Of a stretch of 64,000 nt of DNA, positions 51,308 through 61,500 are shown piece by piece. The translations under genes were made by a program, and so were the position numbers. The first letter of the stretch is position 1. Every line of letters begins with the position of its first letter. Source of the stretch: Zhengella mangrovi (GTDB lineage: Bacteria; Pseudomonadota; Alphaproteobacteria; Rhizobiales; Rhizobiaceae); assembly GCF_002727065.1 (NCBI RefSeq), contig NZ_PDVP01000002.1, positions 558,001 to 622,000 of the forward strand, in the 5' to 3' direction. The notes under the pieces are model-generated. The model worked only from the letters and a program-made list of their open reading frames with translations. It had not been told where the DNA came from and searched no databases.

Positions 51308-53295
51308 GCCCGGCCCCCTGTTGCGGCGGCTTCGGTACCCTTTGCCGAGCGCGCGGGGGCGCCGATGCGCAGGCGACGGTCGGCCAGCGAAACGATACCG
51401 CCGAACATCATGACCAGTCCGCCGATCCAGATGAGGGTGACCAGCGGCTTGTACCAGATGCGCACGACCATGCCGCCGTTGGAGGCCGGGTCGCCGAGCG
51501 ACACGTAGAGCTGAGAGAAGATGAAAGTGTGAATGCCCGCTTCTGTCGTGGGCATGCGGCGCGCGGTGTACATCCGCTTGGCGGACGAGATTCCGGCGAT
51601 CTTTTTCCCCGCCGCGTTGACGAGGGAGAAGCGGGCCTCGTCGGCGGTGTAGTTCGGGCCCTGGACCGGAACGGTCTCGTCGAAGCGAAGGGTGTAGCCG
51701 GCGACCGGCAGTGTATCGCCCTTGGCCATGGTCAGGATGTTCTCGGTCTGGAAGGCCGTGACAGACACGATACCGAGCAGGGTCACGCCGAGGCCGAAAT
51801 GGGCGATGGCAGTGCCGAAGGCGGACCCCGGAAGGCCGCGCAGGCGGCGCAGCATCACCGGAGCCGACACCTTGCCGATGCCGGCCTTCAGGGCGAGATC
51901 GGTGAGGCTGCCGGCAAGGAGCCAGAACGCGAGGCCGGCGCCCAGTGCGGCGAGCAGCGCGGTGCGATCGACGAAGAGCAGGACGACGGCGACGGCGGCG
52001 AGCGCCACCGCGAACGCGGCGACCAGGCGCTGGCCGGCGGCGAAGAGATCGCCGCGCTTCCAGGCGAGCAGCGGGCCGAACGGGACGGCCAGCAGCAGCG
52101 GCAGCATGAGCGGCCCGAAGGTCAGGTTGAAGAAGGGCGCGCCGACGGAAATCTTCTCGCCCGTTACCGATTCCAGCAGCAGCGGATAGAGCGTGCCGAT
52201 CAGCACGGTCGCCGCCGCGGTCGTCAGGAACAGGTTGTTGAGGACCAGCGCGCCTTCCCGCGAGATCGGCTGGAACAGGCCGCCTGCGGTCAGCGTACCC
52301 GCGCGCCAGGCGAACAGGGCCAGCGAGCCGCCGATGAAGACCATCAGGATCATCAGGATGAAGACGCCGCGCGAGGGGTCGGTGGCAAAGGCATGAACCG
52401 AGGTGAGCACGCCGGAGCGGACGAGGAAAGTGCCCAGCAGAGAGAAGGAAAAGGTGATGATCGACAGGAGGATCGTCCAGATCTTCAACGCCGATCGCTT
52501 CTCCATGACGATGGCCGAGTGCAGCAGCGCCGTGCCGGCGAGCCACGGCATGAAGGACGCGTTCTCGACCGGATCCCAGAACCAGAAGCCGCCCCAGCCG
52601 AGCTCGTAGTAGGCCCAGTAGGAGCCCATGGCGATGCCGGCGGTCAGGAAAATCCAGGCAGCCAGAGTCCACGGGCGAACCCAGCGCGCCCAGGCGGCGT
52701 CGACGCGGCCGTCGATCAGCGCCGCCACGGCGAAGGCGAAGCTGACCGAAAAGCCGACGTAGCCGAGGTAGAGAAGCGGCGGGTGAATGGCGAGGCCGAT
52801 GTCCTGAAGGATCGGGTTGAGGTCCTGGCCTTCGACCGGGGGGCTGGCCACGCGGATGAAAGGATTGGAGGTAAACAGGATGAAGAGGAAGAAGGCCGTG
52901 CCGATCCAGCCCTGGACGGCGATCACCGTGGCCCTCAGGCTCGACGGCAGGTTGCCGCCGAACAGGGCCACCAGCGCGCCGAAGAGCGACAGGATGAACA
53001 CCCAGAGCAGCATGGAGCCCTCGTGATTGCCCCAGGTGCCGGAGATCTTGTAGATCAGCGGCTTGGCAGAATGCGAGTTCTCGACGACGTTGAGCACCGA
53101 GAAGTCCGACGTCACATAAGCCTGGATGAGGGCGACAAAGGAGATCGTCACCAGGGCAAAGACGGTCACGGCGGCCGGCGCCGCCATCCCCATCAGCCGC
53201 TCGTCGCCGGTGCGCGCGCCGTAGATCGGCAGGACCGACTGGACCAGCCCGACGGCCAGCGCCAGCACCAGGGCAAAGTGTCCGATTTCAACCAT
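51304..53295 (-). CDS. ccmF: Cytochrome c heme lyase subunit CcmF
   Basis: This 663-residue polytopic inner-membrane protein has about 14 transmembrane segments. The WWD signature WGGFWFWDPVENASF lies near residue 230, on the periplasmic side, and four His ligand candidates are spread along the chain. It presents heme to apocytochrome c with CcmH. The start is ATG 53295, 24 bp after the ccmE stop. CycK in rhizobia. Confidence 0.96.
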   Translation of the reverse strand: MVEIGHFALVLALAVGLVQSVLPIYGARTGDERLMGMAAPAAVTVFALVTISFVALIQAYVTSDFSVLNVVENSHSAKPLIYKISGTWGNHEGSMLLWVFILSLFGALVALFGGNLPSSLRATVIAVQGWIGTAFFLFILFTSNPFIRVASPPVEGQDLNPILQDIGLAIHPPLLYLGYVGFSVSFAFAVAALIDGRVDAAWARWVRPWTLAAWIFLTAGIAMGSYWAYYELGWGGFWFWDPVENASFMPWLAGTALLHSAIVMEKRSALKIWTILLSIITFSFSLLGTFLVRSGVLTSVHAFATDPSRGVFILMILMVFIGGSLALFAWRAGTLTAGGLFQPISREGALVLNNLFLTTAAATVLIGTLYPLLLESVTGEKISVGAPFFNLTFGPLMLPLLLAVPFGPLLAWKRGDLFAAGQRLVAAFAVALAAVAVVLLFVDRTALLAALGAGLAFWLLAGSLTDLALKAGIGKVSAPVMLRRLRGLPGSAFGTAIAHFGLGVTLLGIVSVTAFQTENILTMAKGDTLPVAGYTLRFDETVPVQGPNYTADEARFSLVNAAGKKIAGISSAKRMYTARRMPTTEAGIHTFIFSQLYVSLGDPASNGGMVVRIWYKPLVTLIWIGGLVMMFGGIVSLADRRLRIGAPARSAKGTEAAATGGRA

Positions 53296-53319
53296 GGTCC
53301 TCTCTCCCTCTCCCGGTCG

Positions 53320-53772
53320 TCAGTTGGTGGCCTGGCCTTCCTGCCAGACGCCCTTTTCCTTCAGGCTTTCCACCACTTCCTTGGGCATGTAATTCTCGTC
53401 ATGCTTGGCCAGAACGGTATCGGCGACGAAGACGCCGTCGCGGTTGAACAGGCCTTCCGTGACCACGCCCTGCCCTTCGCGGAACAGGTCGGGCAGGATG
53501 CCGTCATAGGTGACGGGCACGTCCTTGATGGTATCGGTCACCGCGAAGCGGACCCTGGTGCCATCGCCGCGCACGACGCTGCCATCCTTGACGATGCCGC
53601 CAAGGCGCATTCGCTGGCCCGCCTCGGCGTGCATGGAGGTCAGGTCGGACGGCGTGACGAAGAAGACAATCTTCTGGTTCAGCGCGACGAGCACCAGCCC
53701 GGTGGCGATGCCCAGGAATGCGAGTCCGCCGAAAATCACCGCCAACCGTTTCTGCTTGCGAGTCATGGCCAT
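53320..53772 (-). CDS. ccmE: Heme chaperone CcmE
   Basis: This 150-residue protein has an N-terminal transmembrane anchor (residues 10-31) and an OB-fold domain. The heme-binding His is His124 in [10 protein letters not shown], with Tyr128 four residues later, as in all HxxxY CcmE proteins. It holds heme covalently and passes it to CcmF. CycJ in rhizobia; 12 bp after ccmI. Confidence 0.95.
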   Translation of the reverse strand: MAMTRKQKRLAVIFGGLAFLGIATGLVLVALNQKIVFFVTPSDLTSMHAEAGQRMRLGGIVKDGSVVRGDGTRVRFAVTDTIKDVPVTYDGILPDLFREGQGVVTEGLFNRDGVFVADTVLAKHDENYMPKEVVESLKEKGVWQEGQATN

Positions 53773-53784
53773 AGCGCTTCCACC

Positions 53785-55236
53785 TCAGTCTGTTTTCGCC
53801 GCAGGCTCGATGCCGAGCGACGCCGCGAAGGCGGTGATACGACCGGACTCGTCCGGCTTTCCGTCGAAAGCGGCGAGCGCCTCGGTCAATGCTGCCGTGG
53901 CATCGTCCTTGCGCCCCATGACGGCATAGGCGCGGATCAGGCGCTGCCAGCCCTGCTCGTCGTCCGGGTTGTCCTTCAGCTTGCCGGCGAGCCGGTCGAC
54001 CATGCCCTCGATCATCGACTGGCGGTCGGTCGCGCTCATCTGCGAGGCGTTGGCGACGTCCTCGGCCGTCGGACCTGGCGCGGCAGGTGACGCCTGCGCT
54101 CCATCCGCGATGCCGACCGACGCGGCGAAGCCGTCCAGGCGGGCGAGCGCATCGGGCTTGCCAGCGAAGGCTTCACGCGCGCTCGCCAGCGCGGCAGCCG
54201 CGTCTTCCTTGCGGCCCATGACGGCATAAGCGCGGATCAGGCGCTGCCAGCCCTGCTCGTCGTCCGGGTTGTCCTTCAGCTTGCCGGCGAGCCGGTCGAC
54301 CATGCCCGCGATCATCGACTGGCGGTCGGCCGCGCTCATCTGCGACGCATTGGCCATGTCCTCAGCCGTCGGACCGGGTGCTTCGGCGGCGGCGACCGCC
54401 GGCGCATTGCGCGATTCCTCGATGGCCCGCAGCGCGGCCTGGCGCCACGGCGAATCGGGCGCAGCGTCCTCGCTCAGCCTGGTCCACGCGGTACGAGCCT
54501 CGTCGAGGCGGCCCGCCTGGGCGGCACCCACGGCGACGAAGAACCGCGACTTCTCGTTGGCAGGATCCAGTTCAAGAGCCTTCTCGAAGGCGGCCAGGGA
54601 CGGACCGGCCACAATGCCTTGCGCACCCGCGCCAAGCGCTTCGCCCAAGCCATTCAGGCGATTGGCATTTTCACCCTTCAGGCGGATCAGGTTGCGCCAT
54701 GCATCAGCGGATTCGTCGAAACGCCCGAGGCGCATGTAAATCGGACCCAGAACCTCCCAGCCGGTGGCGTCCGACGGGTTCTTGCGCAGATGCTCCTCGG
54801 CGCGCGCCACCAGTTCATCGATGGTGTTCTCGGTCGGGTTCTTCTGCATCCGCATGGCCAGCGGCTGGTCCGGCGCCGACGGCGAGCCCAGGTCGGCGTA
54901 GAGGCCCCAGCTGACCAGCGGTACGGCCAGCACTGCAGCACCTGCGATGACACGCGGCGATGTCGACGACGCCTTGACGGTCTGCGCCCTGAGCTGTGCA
55001 TCGGCCTTCAGCAGGCGCCGGCCGATCTCGGCCCGCGCTTCCGTCGCCTCCTTGCCGGAAATCAGTCCGCGGGCCTCGTCACGCTCGAGCTCCTCGAGCT
55101 GATCCTTGTAGACCTCGCGGTCGAACGCGGCTGCGTCGACCGACGTCTCCTGCTTTCGCAGGAGCGGGCGAAGCAGCGCCACAGAGGCGCCAAGGGTCAG
55201 GAAAACGGCAATGATCCAGATCGTCATGGTGCCCAT
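53785..55236 (-). CDS. ccmI: Cytochrome c biogenesis protein CcmI with duplicated C-terminal module
   Basis: This 483-residue protein has two N-terminal transmembrane segments (residues 5-20 and about 95-112) joined by a loop, then a TPR-rich periplasmic part (NPSDATGWEVLGPIYMRLGR). It binds apocytochrome c in the CcmF/H complex. The last 200 residues are two nearly identical 100-residue units: each has MVDRLAGKLKDNPDDEQGW and RLIRAYAVMGRK, and the DNA of the two units is 300 bp apart and almost identical. CycH in rhizobia. Start ATG 55236. Confidence 0.93.
   Translation of the reverse strand: MGTMTIWIIAVFLTLGASVALLRPLLRKQETSVDAAAFDREVYKDQLEELERDEARGLISGKEATEARAEIGRRLLKADAQLRAQTVKASSTSPRVIAGAAVLAVPLVSWGLYADLGSPSAPDQPLAMRMQKNPTENTIDELVARAEEHLRKNPSDATGWEVLGPIYMRLGRFDESADAWRNLIRLKGENANRLNGLGEALGAGAQGIVAGPSLAAFEKALELDPANEKSRFFVAVGAAQAGRLDEARTAWTRLSEDAAPDSPWRQAALRAIEESRNAPAVAAAEAPGPTAEDMANASQMSAADRQSMIAGMVDRLAGKLKDNPDDEQGWQRLIRAYAVMGRKEDAAAALASAREAFAGKPDALARLDGFAASVGIADGAQASPAAPGPTAEDVANASQMSATDRQSMIEGMVDRLAGKLKDNPDDEQGWQRLIRAYAVMGRKDDATAALTEALAAFDGKPDESGRITAFAASLGIEPAAKTD
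53918..54317. repeat. 300-bp direct repeat inside ccmI
   Basis: The segment starting at 53918 recurs at 54218, exactly 300 bp away. The 60 bases at 53941-54000 and 54241-54300 are identical, and flanking bases differ at only a few positions. It is a recent in-frame duplication of one TPR-containing unit. Confidence 0.9.
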
Positions 55237-55308
55237 TTAGACATTGCGACAGCCGATGCCAACCGGCACCTGGGAAGAGCCGGTGGCGCATTTCGCCACA
55301 GGCCGGGT

Positions 55309-55743
55309 TCAATTGAGGAGAGTCCAGCTGCCATCCGGATTGCGGCAGGCCGCGCCCCTGTATTCGCTTACCTGCCCCGACACGGTCAGCGCGTGGGCAT
55401 ATTGACGGCAGTTCTGCGAGCCGACCTGGTAGGGCTGCGCCGGGGTGACAGCGCCTGAAACGCCGGACGACCCCTTCCATTCCACCGTCTCGCCTCCCCT
55501 GGAATATTCCAGCGCCCTGTATTCCGCCTCGACCGCGCGACGCTCGTTGTCGGTTCCGGGCTTGAGCGCATCGCTCTGGGCGACCAGGCCGCCACCCAGC
55601 GGCGCCAGCAGGTTCTTCTCCACCGCGGCGGCACCACGAGACTGGAGTGCCAGCGGCGCAAAGGCAGTCCGCGTGTTCCCGCTGGTCGCGCATCCGGCAA
55701 GCGCGATGGCCGGCAGCAGGATCAGGAAGGGCAGAAGTCGCAT
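55309..55743 (-). CDS. Outer-membrane lipoprotein, surface-antigen-like
   Basis: This 144-residue protein starts at ATG 55743 (MRLLPFLILLPAIA), with lipobox LAGC (Cys17). The mature part includes GTDNERRAVEAEYRALEY, WKGSSGVSGAVTP and CRQYAHALTVSGQV, resembling the 17-kDa rickettsial surface antigen/RT0821 family common in alphaproteobacteria. Two Cys (NCRQ and ACRN) may pair. Outer-membrane anchoring is inferred from the lipobox. Confidence 0.78.
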   Translation of the reverse strand: MRLLPFLILLPAIALAGCATSGNTRTAFAPLALQSRGAAAVEKNLLAPLGGGLVAQSDALKPGTDNERRAVEAEYRALEYSRGGETVEWKGSSGVSGAVTPAQPYQVGSQNCRQYAHALTVSGQVSEYRGAACRNPDGSWTLLN

Positions 55744-55810
55744 CAATCGTTTCCTCGAAACTCGGACGGCCAACCCGTTAGTGACAGGATTTGGCCGAAT
55801 TAGGACCATT

Positions 55811-57181
55811 TCACATTTTCACACGGGGCAGTTCCACCCTGGCCTCGAGCCCGCCGAGCGAGGACTCACCCAGTTGAAGCCGGCCCCCGTATTCATTGAC
55901 CAGTTCGGCGACGATGGAAAGACCGAGCCCGGTTCCCGGTGTCTTTTCATCCAGCCGGCGGCCGCGCTTGAGTGCCTCGGAAGCCTTGTCGGCCGGAATG
56001 CCCGGACCGTCGTCGGCCACGGATATGACCAGCCGGCCCGCCTCGCCGGGCTCCAGCCGGACCAGAACCGACTGGCGCGACCACTTCATCGCGTTTTCGA
56101 GGAGGTTGCCGACGATCTCCTCGAGGTCCTGTTCCTCGCCGGCGAAAAGCAGCGGGGCCTGCGGCAGGTCATCGTCGAGATCCTTGCCCGGGTTGAGCTT
56201 GGCGACGACACGCACCAGCCGGGCCACGGCAGCGGTGGCGTCGGTGCGGAAGATCACGCTCTCGCGCTGCGCGGCGATGCGGGCCCGCTGAAGGTAGTGC
56301 TCGACCTGGTTTCGCATGGCCTCGGCCTGTTCGCCGATAATTCGGCCCTTGTCACCACCGACGGCCCTGCCCTCGTTGACGATGACCGCCAGTGGCGTCT
56401 TGAGCGAATGGGCCAGGTTGCCGACCTGGATGCGCGAGCGTTCGACGATCCGGCGGTTGTTCTCGATCAGCGCGTTCATCTCCTCTGCCAGGGGCTCGAT
56501 TTCGAACGGGAACGGACCGGACAGGCTTTGCGCCCTGCCCGCGCGAATGTCGCCGAGGGCCTTGCGGACTCGCACCAGCGGCTGCAGGCCATAGCGCATC
56601 GCGGCGGCATTGATGGCGACGAGCGCCAGGCCGAGAATGGCAAAATAGGTCCAGACCTGGCGCCGGAAGGCGCCGATCTCGTCGCGCAACTCGCTTTCGT
56701 TGCCCATGATCCGGAACCGGGCCGCGGCGCCGGTTCCCCCCAGTTCGAACTCGCTTTCGAAGATGCGGACCTTCTCGCCGGCGAGCCCTTCGGCAATGTA
56801 ATGGCGCCGGAAGAAGCTGTCGAAGGGAACCTTGTCCGGCGCCGGGGACGGGATAGGCCCGGTGAGCGACGGCGACGAGAGAGGCGCCTTGATACCGCCG
56901 GTCACGGGCTCGACGGACCAGTACCAGCCCGATTCCGGCTGCGAGTAGCGGATGTCGCCGAAATCCGGCGACCCGTCGAGCTGGCCGTTCGAATCGAGGC
57001 CGACGGAGCCGATCAGGTTGAAGAGATGGGCGGAGAGGAGCTGGTCGAAATTGCGCTCGCTCGAGCGGCCGTAGAGCGTGGCGATCACGGTCGCGATGAC
57101 GAAAAGGGCAATGACCACGAGAAACGTGGACAGCAGCGTCACGCGGAGAGCGAGTGATTTCGGAAGAAGCGTCATCCGCAC
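55811..57181 (-). CDS. feuQ: Sensor histidine kinase FeuQ
   Basis: This 456-residue kinase has two transmembrane segments (residues about 12-38 and 170-195), a periplasmic sensor and a HAMP-like region. HisKA carries His in GNLAHSLKTPLAVIVNE and the HATPase has NAMKWSRQ, DDGPGIPADK and GTGLGLSIV. Directly upstream is its regulator FeuP, 12 bp away. FeuPQ in Rhizobium and Sinorhizobium lies upstream of cycHJKL, as here, and controls cyclic glucan export genes needed under low osmolarity and in symbiosis. Identity rests on this synteny and the kinase type. Confidence 0.85.
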   Translation of the reverse strand: MRMTLLPKSLALRVTLLSTFLVVIALFVIATVIATLYGRSSERNFDQLLSAHLFNLIGSVGLDSNGQLDGSPDFGDIRYSQPESGWYWSVEPVTGGIKAPLSSPSLTGPIPSPAPDKVPFDSFFRRHYIAEGLAGEKVRIFESEFELGGTGAAARFRIMGNESELRDEIGAFRRQVWTYFAILGLALVAINAAAMRYGLQPLVRVRKALGDIRAGRAQSLSGPFPFEIEPLAEEMNALIENNRRIVERSRIQVGNLAHSLKTPLAVIVNEGRAVGGDKGRIIGEQAEAMRNQVEHYLQRARIAAQRESVIFRTDATAAVARLVRVVAKLNPGKDLDDDLPQAPLLFAGEEQDLEEIVGNLLENAMKWSRQSVLVRLEPGEAGRLVISVADDGPGIPADKASEALKRGRRLDEKTPGTGLGLSIVAELVNEYGGRLQLGESSLGGLEARVELPRVKM

Positions 57182-57193
57182 CTGTCGCCGGCG

Positions 57194-57859
57194 TCAGCCG
57201 GCATCTGCCCGCAGGCGGTATCCCATGCCGCGCACGGTCTCGATGAGATCGACACCCATCTTCTTGCGCAAGCGGCCGACAAAGACCTCGATCGTGTTGG
57301 AATCCCGGTCGAAATCCTGGTCATAAAGGTGTTCGACGAGTTCCGTTCTCGAGACCACCTTGTCGGGATGATGCATGAGATAGGACAACAGGCGGAATTC
57401 GTGCGACGTCAGCTTGAGCGTCTGGCCGTTGACGTCCGCCTTGGAACTCTTGGTGTCGAGACGCAGCGGGCCGCAAGTCAGTTCCGACGACGCATGCCCT
57501 GCTGCCCGGCGGATCAGGGCGCGGACCCTGGCCAGCACTTCCTCGATGTGAAACGGCTTGGCGACGTAGTCGTCGGCCCCGGCGTCGATTCCGGCGACCT
57601 TGTCGCTCCAGCGGTCGCGGGCGGTCAGGATCAGCACGGGCATGGTCCGCCCCTCGCGGCGCCACCGCTCCAGGACCGACAGGCCATCGAGCTGGGGCAG
57701 GCCGAGGTCGAGAACGACCGCGTCGTAGGGTTCGGTATCGCCGAGGAAGTGACCTTCCTCGCCATCGAAGGCGCAATCGGTGACATAGCCGGCCTCGGCC
57801 AGTGCCTCGCACAGCTGCCGGTTCAGGTCCGCGTCATCCTCGATGACCAGTATTCGCAT
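57194..57859 (-). CDS. feuP: OmpR-type response regulator FeuP
   Basis: This 221-residue regulator has a receiver with phospho-Asp51 (AVVLDLGLPQLDG) and Lys101 (DDYVAKPFH). The C-terminal winged helix has LTSHEFRLLSYLMHH and NTIEVFVGRLRKKMG. It forms an operon with feuQ in the order expected for rhizobial feuPQ. Promoter-like boxes lie just upstream. Confidence 0.88.
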   Translation of the reverse strand: MRILVIEDDADLNRQLCEALAEAGYVTDCAFDGEEGHFLGDTEPYDAVVLDLGLPQLDGLSVLERWRREGRTMPVLILTARDRWSDKVAGIDAGADDYVAKPFHIEEVLARVRALIRRAAGHASSELTCGPLRLDTKSSKADVNGQTLKLTSHEFRLLSYLMHHPDKVVSRTELVEHLYDQDFDRDSNTIEVFVGRLRKKMGVDLIETVRGMGYRLRADAG

Positions 57860-57889
57860 CGGCTGACGTCCTTCTCCCGTTGCAGTTCG

Positions 57890-57917
57890 ATATTGGCGTA
57901 TTTTTCAGCCGGATCAA
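57890..57917 (-). promoter_or_regulatory. Probable promoter of feuPQ
   Basis: On the minus strand TTGATC (57917-57912), a 16-base spacer and CAATAT (57895-57890) lie 31 bases before the feuP start at 57859. Confidence 0.5.
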
Positions 57918-57931
57918 TCCTTTCGCCCGGC

Positions 57932-58231
57932 CTATTTATAAGGAACGACAATTTCCTGCCGGCTCGGACGCTGGCCGTAGCCCTGCGGCACGAGGACGAC
58001 GATCACGCAGACGGACTTGCCGCCGCGCCTCTCCTCGGACGCCTTGGCCAACTGGCCGCCACGCTGGGAGGCAACACGCTGGCCGACGGCATAGCAGCCA
58101 CCGGCCACCGGAGTGGCATCGGTCACCGGTGCGAGACCGGGACGTTGCAGGTTCCAGGCAGCGGCGGGCGACACGGCATTGACCGCAAGCACGGCGGCGG
58201 CGAGGAAAACAGGGAGGACAGTTCTTTTCAT
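57932..58231 (-). CDS. Small exported protein of unknown function
   Basis: This 99-residue protein starts at ATG 58231 (MKRTVLPVFLAAAVLAVNAV), with a signal peptide ending at AAA-WNLQ. The mature part has two Cys (GGCYAVGQ and SVCVIVVL) and ends in PSRQEIVVPYK. I recognise no family. It sits between feuP and the GTA cluster on the same strand; the feuP promoter lies within 42 bp of its stop. Confidence 0.6.
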   Translation of the reverse strand: MKRTVLPVFLAAAVLAVNAVSPAAAWNLQRPGLAPVTDATPVAGGCYAVGQRVASQRGGQLAKASEERRGGKSVCVIVVLVPQGYGQRPSRQEIVVPYK

Positions 58232-58342
58232 CATGGCCAAGGCTATAACCGTTTTCGCCTGAACGCGACATGAATGGATAGGCCATGGCCGTGCCCTGCC
58301 GCAATCGATTTCCGGCAAGACGCGGCCACGGCCCCGCTGGCG

Positions 58343-58549
58343 TCAGTCGATGACCGAGCGCGCCGACAGACGGCCGACGATGGCCGCCAGGCCGGACAGC
58401 GCCGTCGTCGCCTGGAGGATGGTCTCGGCAAGCGCGGAATTGTCCAGTCCGGCAACCGGCAGACCGGCCATGCCGGCAACCGCGCTGCCAATCGTGATCA
58501 GCGATGCCCAGATGGTTTTGGACAGGTACCAGGGTTTGGAATCCGTCAT
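58343..58549 (-). CDS. Holin-like small membrane protein at the end of the GTA cluster
   Basis: This 68-residue protein begins MTDSKPWYLSKTIWASL and has one or two hydrophobic segments (LITIGSAVAGMAGLPVAGL, ILQATTALSGLAAIVGRL). The W-Y-L-S-K-T-I-W-A start is typical of small phage proteins annotated as holins or hydrolase-linked membrane proteins. It starts 2 bp after the stop of the gp15 gene and is the last gene of the cluster. A role in GTA release is inferred from location and size. A hairpin with arms GGCCGTG and CACGGCC lies downstream, without a T-run. Confidence 0.6.
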   Translation of the reverse strand: MTDSKPWYLSKTIWASLITIGSAVAGMAGLPVAGLDNSALAETILQATTALSGLAAIVGRLSARSVID

Positions 58550-58551
58550 GC

Positions 58552-61500
58552 TCAGTTCCTTTCGTTTGCTGTTGAGGTGAAGTGCGGCAAATCGAATGCC
58601 CGCGTGGCCGGCAAGCCCCAGGCCCGCGGGCCTCCTGCCTGGCGGACCTCGACGATCACGCGGGCATGCCCGGCCGCGATGACGCCGGCGATCGATGCGC
58701 CCGGCCAGATACATGCCGGCCCGGCAACCTCCGTTTCCCATAGGCCTTTCCCGTCCGGCGTCCGGACCAGAACGCGATAGTCCTCGCGGTCCTCGCCCAG
58801 CGGAACGGCATCCCAGGTATCGGCTCGGATGCGCGACCGCCGGGTCCAGCGGAACCGGCGTCCGCCATCGGCCGCGGGGGCGCAACGGACATGCACCGGG
58901 CTGAGCGGGGTCAGGGCCCGGGTTCCGCCGCGGGCGGCAAGGCCGGTGACCGTGTCGGGCGCGGCGAAGGGGACCAGCGGACGGACACGCCATTGCAACG
59001 GCAGGTCCACTTCCCCCGCCCGCAGGCCGGCGGGCCGGACGGTCTCGTCGAGCAGGACGGCGTGGCTCCCCGCCGGGGCGCCCAGCGCCATCCGGTCCTC
59101 GGTGCCGAGCTGGCCCCTCAGAAGACAGGACAGCCGCCAGACCTGGGCGCGGATCTCCTCGGCGTGCTGGAACTGAAGGATTTCCCAGCCGGTGTCAGGC
59201 GAGCCGACAGCCATGGCATTGGCGCCACCGAACAGCGCGAGAGCGGTGACCGATTCCGGCTCGGCGTCAACGAAGGCGACGTCGAGGCTTGAGCGCCGCT
59301 CGCGCCGGGCGCCCCGTCCAGGTGCAAGATCGCGCAGAAGCGTGCCGATGGCGGCGGGGCCGGTGACCAGCGTACGGCGGTCGTAGCCGGTCGTCTCCGG
59401 AGACGCCTCGACGGCATGGGTGCGCCAGGGATCGGACCAGACGGCGACCCTGAAAGCCTCTTCCTCCGCCGCCATGGCATCGCCCATGGGCAGGTCGAGG
59501 AAGATGGCCTGGGGCGCGCCGGGCTCGGGAAACGGCACGGCCGCGGGCGTGTCCGTGACCGGGATGTCGGGTTGCGGCGGGGCGGGATTGATCCGTCGGG
59601 CCTTCAGCCGGCAGGTCAGTCCCTCTTCCAGCGACGTCACCAGCCATGTCCGGCCAGGGACGGCCGCCAGTTGCAGCGGGGCACCGACCTCGATGCCGCT
59701 CGCCGGCGGCAGGGTGACGGTGAGTTCCTGCGTTGCCGAGTCCAGCCGCGACAGCCAGCCGGATGCCAGCGCGCGGGCTGTTCCCTGGTGGAGGATGCCC
59801 GGATAGGCGAGGTTCACCTCCCCCGTGCCACGGGTCTCCGCCTCCACGCGGGCCACTGCCGTTTCATACCCCCTGAAGGGGTCGCGGAAGGCGATCACCG
59901 CCTCGCGCGGGCGGTCGCCGGCGGCAGCGTGTTCGATCACGCGCACGGCATCACCCTCGGTCTCCACGCAGTCGTCGACGATGACGGGTTCGGCGGCACG
60001 CGACTCGGAGCGGAAGGCCAGGCTGCCACCGGCCTCGTCCACCGTCAGGCCGTGCGCGGCGACGAGGGGTTCCAGGGCATCGCGGGCGCTGGAAGCGCTG
60101 TCGAGGACGATGCCGCCGGCCAGGGCATCGACGCCGCCGACATCGGCCGGAGGCACGCCGTGGCGCGACAGGACGGCATTGATGACGTCACCGATCTCGA
60201 CGTCCTCGACGCGCCCGTTGAGCCAGTGGCCCCGTGCCCAGTTGCCGCCATCCGCCCAGGTCGCCGCCTGCCGCGGAAAGGCCGGAAACGGACGCGCATC
60301 CCAGGCCCAGCAATAGATCCGCGCGGAATCGACCATGGGCCGGCCGGTCAGGGGCGAAAGCGGATTGGCTGCCTCTCCGGCCTGCCAGTGGCAGTAATGG
60401 GCCTGGAGGAAGCGGCGCTGGGCAAGGCTGTCGCGCCCTCCCGAGGAGAAGTGGGGCACCGCGTTTTCCGACGACTTGGCATCGACGAAGACGTTCGGCT
60501 GGTTGGCGCCCTTGTCGATCGCCGGGCAGCCGAGTTCGGTGAACCAGACCGGTTTCGCACCCGGGACCCATGGGCTCTGCCGGCCGGTTTCCTGGCCGCC
60601 GCGGCGCTCGACGTGGACGTTCGACCACCAGCCGGCGATATCCTTGTAGCGGTACACCCAGTCCTTGCCATGGGCGCCGTCGGTGATGGGCGTACGGCTC
60701 CGAGCCGCGCGCGCTTCATCGTCTGCATAGTACCAGTCAAAGCCCTCGCCGCCAGAGATCGCAGCAGCCAGGGCCTCGGCGTCATGGGGCGAGCGGGCGC
60801 CGTCGGGATTGCCGCCGGCCCAGTCGGCGTCGCGCCAATCGGACAGGGGCATGTAGTTGTCGATGCCGACCGCGTCGATGGCGCCGTCCATCCACAGGTC
60901 GTCAAGGTTGTAGAACACATCGCCGGACCCGTCGGCGGGCCGCAGGCCGAAATATTCCGACCAGTCTGCGCCATAGGTGATGCCCGTCCCGGCACCGAGG
61001 ATGGCTTTCACCTCCCGCGCCAGTTCGCGCAGACCGTGGACGAATGGGAAGACGCCGCCGTCGTCGCGCAAGGCGGTCAGGCCGCGCAGTTCCGAGCCAA
61101 CGAGGAAAGCATCGACACCGCCGGCCCCGGCGCACAGCATCGCGTAGTGCAGGATCATGCGCCGGTAGCCCTCGGTATTGGCGGAGGCGGCCCAGGCGGG
61201 CGCGCCGTCGACACGGGTTCCGGCCGGTCCCTCGCCCCGCCCCAGGAAACCGGCGATCTCGGCCCGCACGGCGGCCGTGCTATCCGGCGATCCGTCCCTG
61301 CCCGGTGCCAGCGACGCCGTGATCCGGCCGCGCCAGGGGTAGGCTGCCTGCTCGCCGCCGCCCCACGGGTCCGGCAATCCGTTGGCCGGCGGGATATCCA
61401 TCATGAGGAAGGGATAGAAGGCGACCCTGATGCCGCGATCCGTCAGGTCGCGGATCGCGGCGATCACGCTGGCATCGGACGGCGTACCACCATAGGCCGG

